A stretch of DNA of 64,000 bases from the NCBI GenBank assembly GCA_013299045.1, contig JAAFJX010000015.1:43307-107306 (forward strand). Direction: 5' to 3'. The notes below the pieces were generated by a model. That model was not told where the DNA came from. It worked only from the letters and a program-made list of their open reading frames with translations, and did no database searches. How positions within the stretch are numbered: the first letter of the stretch is position 1; every line of letters starts with the position of its first letter. Shown here one piece after another: positions 56,716-64,000 of the stretch. Both the position numbers and the translations under genes were made by a program. The DNA comes from Cytophagales bacterium (GTDB lineage: Bacteria > Bacteroidota > Bacteroidia > Cytophagales > Bernardetiaceae).

Positions 56716-57643
56716 TCCAAGTATTTTAAAGGGTTTCCGCATCAAAATTTAGGATAATAATTTTAAGAGATAAAGGTTGTCTTTGTGGGCTTTTTTTCGT
56801 TTTCTTTTTATACTTATTTTTTCAGGCATCTTTTTCAAGATTAGCAATGCCCATTTTCTAACTTGGTGCAAATTAATGATTGCATTTTGGTTGCGAATTT
56901 TGGCATCATCTTCCCGAAAAGTAATGTCTAATTGCCAATGAAGTTGGTTCTCAATAGCCCAATGATTTCTAATATATTGTGCCATTTTTTAAGGTGTTGG
57001 ATTAACTAAACTGCTGATATAAAACAATTTACTATTTTGTTCTTCGCCTATATATTGCCTTGTTCTGTCTACCATAACCACCGTATTGAGGTCTTTCCAA
57101 TGGGTTTGATTTTCAATCCATTTAGGCTGTGAGCAAACGGTTACTTGACGAATTTCTGTTTGCCCACCTTGTTTTTCTGTCTGTGTAAAGGAGGGCATCT
57201 GAGCCGCTTCTAGGGCAAACTCTTAGACCACTTGTTGGTGTAATTCGCCTTGATTGCCTTTTAAACTAATCACATAGTCTGCACCTTGCTCACGAATTTG
57301 GCTCACAATAGGCTTTTGGCACGCAATCGCATCGATACTGACTACTGCATCTTTGCAATCCAAAGTTGCTAACAAACTTGGAATGACCGTTATTTCATTG
57401 CTCGTTTCATCTGTTTCACTTGTGCTAAACAAAGACCCAATTCACCCGCTACGGTATGAACTCAATGTAGTTTGCTATTCGTCCCTCTGAGTGTTTTACC
57501 ATCAATACTAATATGCTTATACGGCAGATTTAAGTCTGCAAGAAGCTCTCGCATTCATGCCGCTAGTCTGCGTTGATGTATAGTCTATAGGCAATAAAAC
57601 AAGAATGCCAGCAGCACACGCATCAGAAAAGTTCCAAGTATTT
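56716..57643 (-). mobile_element. remnant of an ISAs1-family insertion sequence
   Basis: A broken transposase is bounded on the left by GGGTTTCCGCATCAAA (56731-56746), which looks like an ISAs1-type end; no matching inverted end is found on the right. The sequence TCCAAGTATTT occurs at both 56716-56726 and 57633-57643 in direct orientation and may be the target duplication. The element is dead. The downstream dipeptidyl peptidase promoter begins 9 bases after the right flank. Confidence 0.6.
56749..57601 (-). pseudogene. ISAs1-family transposase, fragmented
   Basis: Three pieces in different frames still read as ISAs1 transposase: ISIDGKTLRGT (about 57500), VSIDAIACQKPIVSQIREQG (about 57290-57350), and NHWAIENQLHWQLDITFRED with the acidic residue of the DDE triad (about 56890-56960). 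Stops at about 57470, 57225 and 56985 and several frameshifts interrupt it. The N-terminal third is barely recognisable (SDACAAGILVLLPI). Confidence 0.75.
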
Positions 57644-57651
57644 CGTGTGGG

Positions 57652-57684
57652 TTTGCATATTTATCTGCAAATCCTGTAACTTTG
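57652..57684 (+). promoter_or_regulatory. promoter of the dipeptidyl peptidase gene
   Basis: TTTG (57652-57655), 21 bases, then TAACTTTG (57677-57684), an excellent Bacteroidota promoter. The leader to the ATG at 57762 is about 70 bases and contains a run of CA repeats (ACACACACATTCACACACA). Confidence 0.7.
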
Positions 57685-57761
57685 TTGCGCCGCGTGGCTA
57701 CTAAAAACACACACACATTCACACACATTTAGACTTTTAATACATCATAGATTCAAACAAC

Positions 57762-59966
57762 ATGACTTACAAAAAGCAGTTTATTAGTGGGTTATTGACG
57801 ACAATGTGCCTTTTTGCTGTTTTGACAGTAAACGCTCAGCAAGCACCCAAAATCATTACCCTCGAGGACATCTATCAGCGTGGTACTTTCTACGAAAACA
57901 GTGTAGAAAACCTAAATTGGATGCGCGACGGTCAATTTTATACCGCCCAGCAGGACGATAAAATTCTCAAATACAATCTGACCGACGAGGCACCCAAGGA
58001 AACCATTTTTCAGGGTAGTACGGCAGGTTTAAATGCAGATTTTGCTGGCTATGAGTTCAGCAAAGACGAGCAAAAAATTCTACTCAAAACCAAAGTAGAA
58101 GCCATTTATCGCCGCTCTTATAAAGCCGAGTACTTTGTGTATGACCGCCAGAGCAAAAAATTAAGCAAACTCTCGGACGGCGGAGCGCAATCTTATGCTA
58201 CCTTTTCGCCCGATGGTCTTCTCGTCGCTTTTGTGCGCAATAACAACCTTTTTGTAACAGACCTGACCACCATGAAGGAACAGGCCATTACAACTGATGG
58301 CAAGTTCAACGAACTCATTAATGGCAGCACGGACTGGGTTTATGAAGAAGAGTTTAGTTATGCACAGGCTTTTTGGTGGAGTCCTGATAGCAAAAAAATT
58401 GCATACCAAATTTTTGATGAAAAGGACGTGCCTGAATACAATATGCAAATGTGGAACGCCAAAAATCTTTATCCCAAGGATTATAAGTTCAAATATCCAA
58501 AAGCAGGTGAGCGCAACTCCACTGTTTCGGTTGCTATTTTTCATTTGGATAAGCAGCAAAACGTCAAGGTGCAGATGAAGCCTGATGCAGACCTTTATCT
58601 GCCGCGTGTGCAATGGACAAATGATTCCAACTTGCTTTCTGTCAAGCAAATGAACCGATTGCAAAACGTCCAAATTCTCTATCATGCCAACGCCACAACG
58701 GGCGAAGCTACACCCATTATGAAAGAGCAGGAAAAAACTTACGTGGATTTGGACTACACCGATGACCTTTATTACCTCAAAGACGGTAAGCACTTCGTTT
58801 GTATGAGTGAGCGGAGCGGCTATAACCACCTGTATATGTACGATATGACGGGAAAACTCGTGCGTGCCATTACTGAAGGGCAATGGGAAGTAACGGAAAT
58901 TCTCGGCATCAACGAAAGCCTCAAAGTACCACAATTGTATTATATTTCTACCGAAGTATCGGGGCTGGAACGTCATTTTTATAGCATTGATATCTATGGC
59001 AAAAACAAACAAAAACGCAGCGCCCTGAAAGGCACAAACACCGTGGATATGAGCCGTGATTACGCCTACTACGTCCTGACGCATAACAGCACAACAGCAC
59101 CCACTTCTACGCGCTTGTTCAAGACCGATGGCAACAAAGAAATTAAGCTAATGGTAGAAAACAGCGATGTAAAGGGTATTTGTGAGTCTTATAATTTTGT
59201 TCCTAAAGAGCTGTTTTCTTTCAAAGCCCAAGATGGTACGCTTCTGAACGGTTTTATGTATAAACCTAAAAAAATAGAAGCCAATGCCAAACTGCCAGTT
59301 CTAATGTTCGTTTATGGAGGCCCTGGTTCGCAAGAAGTCCGCGACGAGTGGGGTGGCGGCCCCAACGATTTTTGGCATCAAATGCTTGTACAGATGGGCT
59401 ATGTGGTTGTTTGTGTAGATAATCGTGGGACACAGGGACGCGGCGCGGAGTTCAAAAAGTGTACTTATAAGCAGCTTGGCAAGTATGAAACGCAAGACCA
59501 AATTGATGCGGCCAAATATGCGGCCACATGGCCCTTTGTGGACAAAAACAGAATTGGGATATGGGGCTGGAGCTATGGTGGCTATATGACGGCCCGCTGC
59601 ATGATGATTGGCTCTGATTACTTCAAAACAGGCATCTGCGTTGCGCCTGTGTCGGCATGGGAATATTACGATACCATTTATACCGAGCGTTTTATGCAAC
59701 GTCCAAAGGATAATCCGGCTGGCTATAAGGAAAGTGCCCTTTTGGATTATGCCAATTTACTACGTGGCAAGTTTTTGCTGATACACGGCACAGGCGACGA
59801 CAACGTCCACTTTCAGAACGCCATCAGCTTGCAAGACGCGCTCATTGCCGCCAACAAGCAGTTTGACTCCTTCTATTATCCAAACCGAAACCACGGCATT
59901 TATGGAGGGGTTACACGTATGCACCTCTACCGAATGATGACGAATTATATCGTGAATAATTTATAA
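57762..59966 (+). CDS. dipeptidyl peptidase IV (S9 family)
   Basis: A 734-aa exported serine peptidase that removes X-Pro or X-Ala dipeptides from peptide N-termini. A signal peptide ends VNAQQ. The N-terminal beta-propeller (about 40-480) contains the substrate-anchoring double Glu in DWVYEEEF. The C-terminal alpha/beta-hydrolase has the nucleophile in GWSYGGYMT (S604), the acid in GTGDDNVHFQN and the base in NRNHGIYGG. It works with enzymes such as the M1 peptidase upstream in using protein as nutrient. It has its own promoter and a downstream hairpin. Confidence 0.96.
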   Translation: MTYKKQFISGLLTTMCLFAVLTVNAQQAPKIITLEDIYQRGTFYENSVENLNWMRDGQFYTAQQDDKILKYNLTDEAPKETIFQGSTAGLNADFAGYEFSKDEQKILLKTKVEAIYRRSYKAEYFVYDRQSKKLSKLSDGGAQSYATFSPDGLLVAFVRNNNLFVTDLTTMKEQAITTDGKFNELINGSTDWVYEEEFSYAQAFWWSPDSKKIAYQIFDEKDVPEYNMQMWNAKNLYPKDYKFKYPKAGERNSTVSVAIFHLDKQQNVKVQMKPDADLYLPRVQWTNDSNLLSVKQMNRLQNVQILYHANATTGEATPIMKEQEKTYVDLDYTDDLYYLKDGKHFVCMSERSGYNHLYMYDMTGKLVRAITEGQWEVTEILGINESLKVPQLYYISTEVSGLERHFYSIDIYGKNKQKRSALKGTNTVDMSRDYAYYVLTHNSTTAPTSTRLFKTDGNKEIKLMVENSDVKGICESYNFVPKELFSFKAQDGTLLNGFMYKPKKIEANAKLPVLMFVYGGPGSQEVRDEWGGGPNDFWHQMLVQMGYVVVCVDNRGTQGRGAEFKKCTYKQLGKYETQDQIDAAKYAATWPFVDKNRIGIWGWSYGGYMTARCMMIGSDYFKTGICVAPVSAWEYYDTIYTERFMQRPKDNPAGYKESALLDYANLLRGKFLLIHGTGDDNVHFQNAISLQDALIAANKQFDSFYYPNRNHGIYGGVTRMHLYRMMTNYIVNNL

Positions 59967-59975
59967 AACTCACTC

Positions 59976-60024
59976 TAAAGCCCGTTGTTTCAATACTTGT
60001 TTTGCGCAATTACAGCGGGCTTTA
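59976..60024 (+). terminator. hairpin after the dipeptidyl peptidase gene
   Basis: TAAAGCCCGTTG (59976-59987) pairs with CAGCGGGCTTTA (60013-60024) with one internal mismatch and a 25-base loop. The T run is weak. Confidence 0.45.
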
Positions 60025-60178
60025 ACTTGATTCTTAAACGCGATGGCGAGGCTGTTTTTTGAAATTACCTCGTTAAATGTCAGTTTTAGTATAAACGCTT
60101 GCTTACCTTTGTATAGAGATAATGAATCAGTCTTTATTGTCGTATTCTATAAACCGACCAGTTTTATAATCAGAACTT

Positions 60179-60733
60179 ATGCAGCAGCTACATTACGTAA
60201 AAATCCAAAACTTTAAGGTGTATGGCGATGAGATTACTATTAACCTTGAAGACACTTCTGTTCTTATAGGTGCAAACAACTCTGGAAAAACCAGTGCAAT
60301 TCAGGCTATTGCTTTGTGGAGCTGGGCAATAAAAAAATGGTTTGAGAAAAAAGGAAATAGCAAGAGCAAGGCAGAAAAAAACAGAGGTGTATCAATCAAC
60401 AGGCTAGAGATTGCGCAAGTGCCTATCAAAGAAACCCGTTTTTTTTGGAATAAAGCCAAAGTGCTTGTTGCACAACTTGCTTTTCAAAAATACAAAACTA
60501 ATTTCATTCTGCAAAAAAATGCCAAAGATAATTTTTATCGCAAATTAGCACAAGTACTTGATTTACAGTTTATTTATAGAGAAACTGCTCATTGTTACGG
60601 AACAGAAGGTCAGCAATCTATTGGCCCTGTTGTGTTTGTTTTTTCAGCAAAACAACAATTTAATGCCCTCAATAGCGCAATATTAAGCCCTCGAAATTTT
60701 TTGAAATTCTTGGTTTTTGAATTTTTGTCGTAG
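60179..60733 (+). pseudogene. truncated AAA/OLD-like ATPase gene
   Basis: The first 95 residues are the start of an SMC/OLD-type AAA ATPase: LHYVKIQNFKVYGDEI, then Walker A GANNSGKTSAIQAI (about 32-45) and the following NRGVSINRLEI and ETRFFWNKAKV blocks. From about residue 95 the frame passes through the 177-bp repeat, then ends after 184 residues, so Walker B and the D-loop are missing. A TACCTTTG -7-like box is at 60104-60111. OLD-like ATPases often act in DNA repair or phage defence. The copy of the repeat at 63815 may mark where the rest of this gene continues beyond the window. Confidence 0.65.
60461..60637 (+). repeat. 177-bp direct repeat, copy 1
   Basis: This segment is repeated at 63815-63991 with 6 mismatches in 177 bases and no gaps. 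It lies inside the truncated AAA ATPase reading frame and encodes QKYKTNFILQKNAKDNFYRK and RETAHCYGTEGQQ. Confidence 0.9.
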
Positions 60734-60761
60734 TTGTGCAACGGTTACCCGTGTTAGGCAC
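60734..60761. repeat. short attC-like palindrome P1
   Basis: GTGC-A-ACGG-ttac-CCGT-GTTAG-GCAC can fold into a stem with the arms GTGC/GCAC and ACGG/CCGT. On the minus strand it contains GCCTAAC, a perfect RYYYAAC integron core, and GTTGCAC, one base off GTTRRRY. It separates the AAA fragment from the Rpn gene. Confidence 0.4.
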
Positions 60762-60766
60762 AGTTT

Positions 60767-61591
60767 TTATTGTTTGTCAAGGCGTAACTGTTCTATTTGC
60801 TCAATTGTTAAACCAGTATATTTAGCAATATCTTCGTTTGAAAGAGGGCTTTGTAACAGATTTTTTGCAATTTCTATTGCTTTTTTCTCCTCTACAAGCA
60901 TTTTTTCTGCTTTGTCGTCTGTTTCACGTATCTGTGCGTATTCGTAAGCGTCTAAATCTGCTTTTGTCCAAGCGTGTTTGTCTGCTTCAATGTATGCAGA
61001 TTGTAAACCATCATCATCTGCGTTAGAAGGTACAACAGTCAAAGTTTCCGCATTTTTGATAAAATACACCCATTTATCTATCAAAGTGTCAAGTTCTAGC
61101 TCTGTTTTATTGAATTTGGGTAATTCTATAAAATTGAAGTCTAAATCTTTCAATTTGTGTTCGTGGGTTTCCGCATCTAAAATCAAGTGTCTTGACAAAT
61201 AATTTGTCGTTTCTAAAAACTCAAAGTTCAGAATACCTATAAAAATAATCGGTCTTAGTTTATAATAGTCTTCCCCCACACTAAGTTGTGCGGAATAACT
61301 TTTAGCACTATAATACACAACCCTTTTGGCAAAACCAATTTTGTCTGTAAGTTGCATTTCTACGATATACTCGTTCCCTCTCTTATCTTTTGCTTTGACA
61401 TCTAAAATAGTAGATTTTGCACCCAACACGATAGGCACTTGATATGGGTTTAAGATTGTTACAGAAGCAATCTTCTTGTTGCCCTCTAATTTTAGCACAG
61501 CATTTAAGAAAGAAATCAAAATTTCAGTTTTTGCACCATTGCCAAAAATTTTGCGAAAAGCAATATCATTTTTTACATCTGCGAATTGCAT
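60767..61591 (-). CDS. Rpn-family recombination-promoting nuclease / PD-(D/E)XK transposase-like
   Basis: A 274-aa protein of the Rpn (YhgA-like) family. It starts FADVKNDIAFRKIFG, then the family's NAVLKL and ASVTILNPYQ blocks, and the PD-(D/E)XK nuclease core LDVKAKDKRGNEYIVEMQ (D about 64, E-x-Q about 77-79), followed by RVVYYSAKSYSAQL. Such proteins are DNA endonucleases that raise RecA-independent recombination and are often mobile. The C-terminus is a charged helix and a helix-turn-helix-like tail (SNEDIAKYTGLTIEQIEQL). It is intact and stands between palindrome P1 and a protease pseudogene. Confidence 0.9.
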   Translation of the reverse strand: MQFADVKNDIAFRKIFGNGAKTEILISFLNAVLKLEGNKKIASVTILNPYQVPIVLGAKSTILDVKAKDKRGNEYIVEMQLTDKIGFAKRVVYYSAKSYSAQLSVGEDYYKLRPIIFIGILNFEFLETTNYLSRHLILDAETHEHKLKDLDFNFIELPKFNKTELELDTLIDKWVYFIKNAETLTVVPSNADDDGLQSAYIEADKHAWTKADLDAYEYAQIRETDDKAEKMLVEEKKAIEIAKNLLQSPLSNEDIAKYTGLTIEQIEQLRLDKQ

Positions 61592-61629
61592 ACAAGTTAT
61601 GATTTAAGCTCTTGTTGCAAAGATACGAA

Positions 61630-61670
61630 AAAAACAAAAGCAAGCCTCGTTTTGACTTGCTTTTGTTTTT
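61630..61670 (-). terminator. bidirectional intrinsic terminator
   Basis: A 15-bp perfect stem (61630-61644 with 61656-61670) with A and T runs on either side, 2 bases downstream of the protease pseudogene stop. It can stop transcription on the minus strand and also on the plus strand. Confidence 0.8.
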
Positions 61671-61672
61671 TT

Positions 61673-62912
61673 TTAATTTCCAAATACTTCTATTTCAAAC
61701 CAAGCCACCCAAGAAGGTGAAGAAGTAGTCAAAACACGAACCCCTCTAACATTTGGAATTGGATTGGCGAAAGTTCTTTCAAAAGCAACGCTGTTTGTTG
61801 TAAAAGATGTAAAAGTATCAACTACATTCCAATTTACCATATCTGAAGATACTAAGATTTGATGTGTTACCTGGAGGATTTTGGGCAGGATTAAGTTTAA
61901 CTTTTGAAATAGTGTAACTTTGTGGCAAATGAATAGCAACCCATTGAGGTGCGTATGTACCTGCATTCCATCCTGTAGCGTTATTACCATCACAAATACC
62001 TCCAGCGTTATTGCTACTACTACTTGTTACTGCCCCCAAAGCAATATTGGCGTTTGGGTTGTTCTTATCAGTGTTGGGTTGCATAACATAAGCCTCAAAA
62101 ATTACATTCGCAAAATAATTATAATCAAGCCAAGTATAACCTGTATTTCCCCAATTTTTACCTCAAGAATTAATGATACGAAACGCATTTTTACTGTCAT
62201 CATATCCACACACAACCATAGCGTGATTTCCAACAAATCCACCACTTGAATTTTTCCAAATGAAACTGCTATTTGCTCGCATAAAACCATCGTCTAATCT
62301 TGCGCCAATAATTATGGGATTGTTGTTGAGTAAAATACTTTTCAAATTGGCAGTAGCATAGTTGGAAACTACTGAAAAGTTTTTTATTTTGCCTTCTTGT
62401 GCTTTTTGTCTTTGGATGCTGTTAGGCAGTGTGTTACAACTTGCGTCTGTGTAAGGCATATCATTCCAAGAACAAACGCCCTCGTCTTTGAGCAAATTTA
62501 ATGCACCTTTATAACCTGCGGTATTGACAAAAAAAGAGCCACTTTCACATCCTGCCACTTTGATTTGATTGTAAACGTACTCAGGACTACGAATTACATT
62601 ATTATTGGTGGGTTGATTTGGCATTTGATAACTGTGTGCTGCATAAGCAACCGCCCAAGCCACACAACTTCCTTCTCTACCTTGATTTCCAACTGCTGGC
62701 ATTTGTAAAGAAAAACTTGAGGGCATTGTACCCAAATAAAGTGCTGTACCAAAAGGAGAAACATTGGCTAACGAACTTTGTGGGGCTGGGCTTAAACCAA
62801 AAGTTTCAGGTGGAGTATCATCTTCTGGTTTTGGCTCTGTTTTCTCTTGACAAGAGAATAAAATGCCTGTTTGCAAACCAAGCAATAAAAGTGTTTTGAG
62901 TAGATTTTTCAT
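61673..62912 (-). pseudogene. papain-like (C1) protease lipoprotein with F5/8 type C domain, broken
   Basis: The frame begins with a lipoprotein signal (GILFSCQEK) and a C1 peptidase with the catalytic Cys in QGREGSCVAWAVAYAA and the catalytic His in GGFVGNHAMVVCGYD. The Asn motif reads RIINS followed by TGA where NSWG is expected, and the sequence continues in frame with GKNWGNTGYTWL. Downstream an F5/8 type C (discoidin) domain starts (NATGWNAGTYAPQWVAIHLP) and is interrupted by a frameshift near 61865-61871 before finishing with MVNWNVVDTF and WVAWFEIEVFGN. One TGG-to-TGA change and one base shift would restore a protein of about 410 residues. Confidence 0.8.
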
Positions 62913-62935
62913 TTTGACTAACTATTGTTTAAATT

Positions 62936-63130
62936 GTGCACAACGGAGCGGGGATTTGCGAAGTTACAAAAAATACGAGCGAAGCGAAGGCATTTCGCCA
63001 CAACGGAAAAGCATTGGCGCAGGTGGGGCAAACCAGCACAAAAGCCCAAAATTTAGCACATTGCCCCAATACATATTCAAAAGTTCAATTTAGCACTTTA
63101 GCCCCACTTGCGCCAAGCCCAAGTTAGTGG
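62936..63130. repeat. attC-like palindromic element P2
   Basis: A composite: GTGCACAACGG at 62936, a segment rich in CGAAG, a second CACAACGG at 62999, then a 103-bp palindrome whose 16-bp arms TTGGCGCAGGTGGGGC (63014-63029) and GCCCCACTTGCGCCAA (63101-63116) pair with one mismatch. It ends in GTTAGTGG (63123-63130). The palindrome is about 93% identical to P3. Confidence 0.75.
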
Positions 63131-63155
63131 CTGTTTTTATTGTTTCATATTGTTG

Positions 63156-63668
63156 TTAGTCTAAATCATAACCTGTTGATTTACTAACATAATGATTTTT
63201 AGTTTCGTTTCTGTTGTCAAGAAGTCGCCAATATTCATTATTTGCTTTTGATGCAATTACTGGAAAAATAGTTAATAAAACATTGTTGTCAAAGCAAATT
63301 TGAAGTCCGCCAAATTTATCTGCAATGGCTGATGTTACAATATGTTCTTTTTCTGTTATAAACTTACCAAGTTTTACGTCTCTAAAATTTGCATCAAATT
63401 CTTCCCAATTAAAGTTTTCGTCATAATCCGCAGTTTCGTCTGCTTGTTCATATAGGTCGTTGCTACCAACAATAATTTCGTTGTCATTTGTCAAACGCCA
63501 AGGACATTGTAAATGCAAACCTAATTCTCCATAGTTGAAAATGTCTCCTTTTTTGTCCTCAATATATAAAGTTCCAAATTTTAAACATTCCATATTTGAA
63601 GCCCTTGTTGTTCTCGTTAATGGAAGTCCTACTAAGTCTTGTAATATTTTATTGATTTTTTCTGTCAC
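63156..63668 (-). CDS. hypothetical protein in a repeat-bounded cassette
   Basis: A 170-aa acidic soluble protein that I do not recognise. A central stretch, GELGLHLQCPWRL followed by EIIVGSNDLYE, resembles a motif of uncharacterised small proteins (LHxQCxWR...GSxD) found in many phyla. The gene is bracketed on the left by GTTAGTGG and on the right by CCACTAAC, the borders of two nearly identical palindromes, so it looks like a mobile cassette. Its 3' end is 26 bases from the left border. An immunity or stress function is possible but not shown. Confidence 0.6.
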   Translation of the reverse strand: MTEKINKILQDLVGLPLTRTTRASNMECLKFGTLYIEDKKGDIFNYGELGLHLQCPWRLTNDNEIIVGSNDLYEQADETADYDENFNWEEFDANFRDVKLGKFITEKEHIVTSAIADKFGGLQICFDNNVLLTIFPVIASKANNEYWRLLDNRNETKNHYVSKSTGYDLD

Positions 63669-63689
63669 TTTTCTGTTGTTTTAAAATTG

Positions 63690-63811
63690 CCACTAACGGA
63701 CAAGGCTTGGCGCAGGTGGGGCAAACCAGCACAAAAGCCCAATTTAGCACATTGCCCCAATATACATTCAAAAGCAAAAATTTAGCACTTTAGCCCCACT
63801 TGCGCCAAGCC
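63690..63811. repeat. attC-like palindromic element P3
   Basis: Begins CCACTAACGG (63690-63699). Arms GGCTTGGCGCAGGTGGGGC (63704-63722) and GCCCCACTTGCGCCAAGCC (63793-63811) pair over 18 of 19 positions. The 70-base loop is shared with P2. Confidence 0.8.
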
Positions 63812-63814
63812 CGT

Positions 63815-63991
63815 GTGCTTGTTGCACAACTTACTTTTCAAAAATACAAAACTAATTTCATTCTGCAAAAAAATGCCAAAGATAATTTTTATCGCAAATT
63901 AGCACAAGTACTTGATTTACAGTTTATTTACAGAGAAACTGCTCATTATTACGGAACAGAAGGTCAAGAATCTATTGACCCTGTTGTGTTT
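63815..63991 (+). repeat. 177-bp direct repeat, copy 2
   Basis: Near-identical to 60461-60637. The same reading frame is open (QKYKTNFILQKNAKDNFYRK, then TEGQESIDPVVF) up to the right edge of the window, whereas copy 1 diverges right after this point. It may be the 5' part of the continuing AAA ATPase gene. Confidence 0.85.
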
Positions 63992-64000
63992 TTTAAGATA

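Noticed and set aside
58161..59084. 307-aa minus-strand open frame
   Set aside because: It is fully antisense to the dipeptidyl peptidase gene and is a codon-usage shadow with Val/Ile/His bias.
61673..62912. TGA read as an amino acid (selenocysteine or recoded Trp)
   Set aside because: Other genes in the window use TGA as a normal stop, the position is a Trp in the family, and a frameshift further on shows simple decay.

Overview
The window comes from the chromosome of a member of the Bacteroidota, most likely a gliding, Cytophagales-like bacterium. The evidence is a GldN/PorN protein of the gliding and type IX secretion machinery, a TonB-dependent receptor with a carboxypeptidase-like N-terminal domain, a propeller/Y_Y_Y sensor, WG-repeat and DUF4157 proteins, a cysteine-poor DksA-like protein, and promoters of the Bacteroidota form TTTG-N19-21-TAnnTTTG with no obvious Shine-Dalgarno sites. 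I cannot name a genus. Most of the window is ordinary single genes and short operons. I saw no rRNA, tRNA or CRISPR array.

Layout. 0-9 kb: a WG-repeat protein cut by the left edge, a protein with three TIR-like domains, and a convergent three-gene operon (EAD11-like adaptor, GDP-fucose synthase, CrtD-like FAD oxidoreductase). 9.5-25 kb: GT-C-like membrane glycosyltransferase, glyA, DksA-like regulator, heme-type TonB receptor, guaB, a lone gldN, acyltransferase, GNAT/FemAB-like protein, cyclophilin, moaC, TIGR04325 methyltransferase and flavodoxin. 25-29 kb: a decayed Rpn-type gene, a lone nuoD, 1.1 kb of repeats with no gene (a MITE-like element, a tandem repeat, a structured block and a dispersed repeat), then a DUF2252 gene. 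29-43 kb: propeller/SpoIIE sensor phosphatase, lipid kinase, ribH, M1 aminopeptidase, an alpha-2-macroglobulin with an intact thioester, and a lipoprotein.

43.5-49 kb holds the strongest candidate for an unusual system: a tightly coupled operon of a TerB_N/TerB_C-type protein, a BREX BrxD-type ATPase (DUF2791) and an Lhr-like helicase. It starts at a near-perfect Bacteroidota promoter, and no other BREX genes are nearby. 49-60 kb: mnmE, a single polypeptide joining RibB, RibA and PurN, an orphan MacB-type permease, a DUF4157 (eCIS-core) protein with a possibly circularly permuted OTU-like protease, an ISAs1 remnant, and a dipeptidyl peptidase IV.

60-64 kb is a young, rearranged accessory segment. 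A truncated AAA ATPase gene carries a 177-bp piece that recurs at the right edge of the window at about 97% identity. Between the two copies lie an Rpn-family nuclease, a broken papain-like protease and a small unknown gene. All three are on the minus strand and are separated by palindromes that resemble integron attC sites.

The TIR protein, the EAD adaptor, the TerB/BrxD/helicase operon, the DUF4157 protein and the terminal cassette region are all of conflict or defence type. They are scattered among housekeeping genes and do not form one island.
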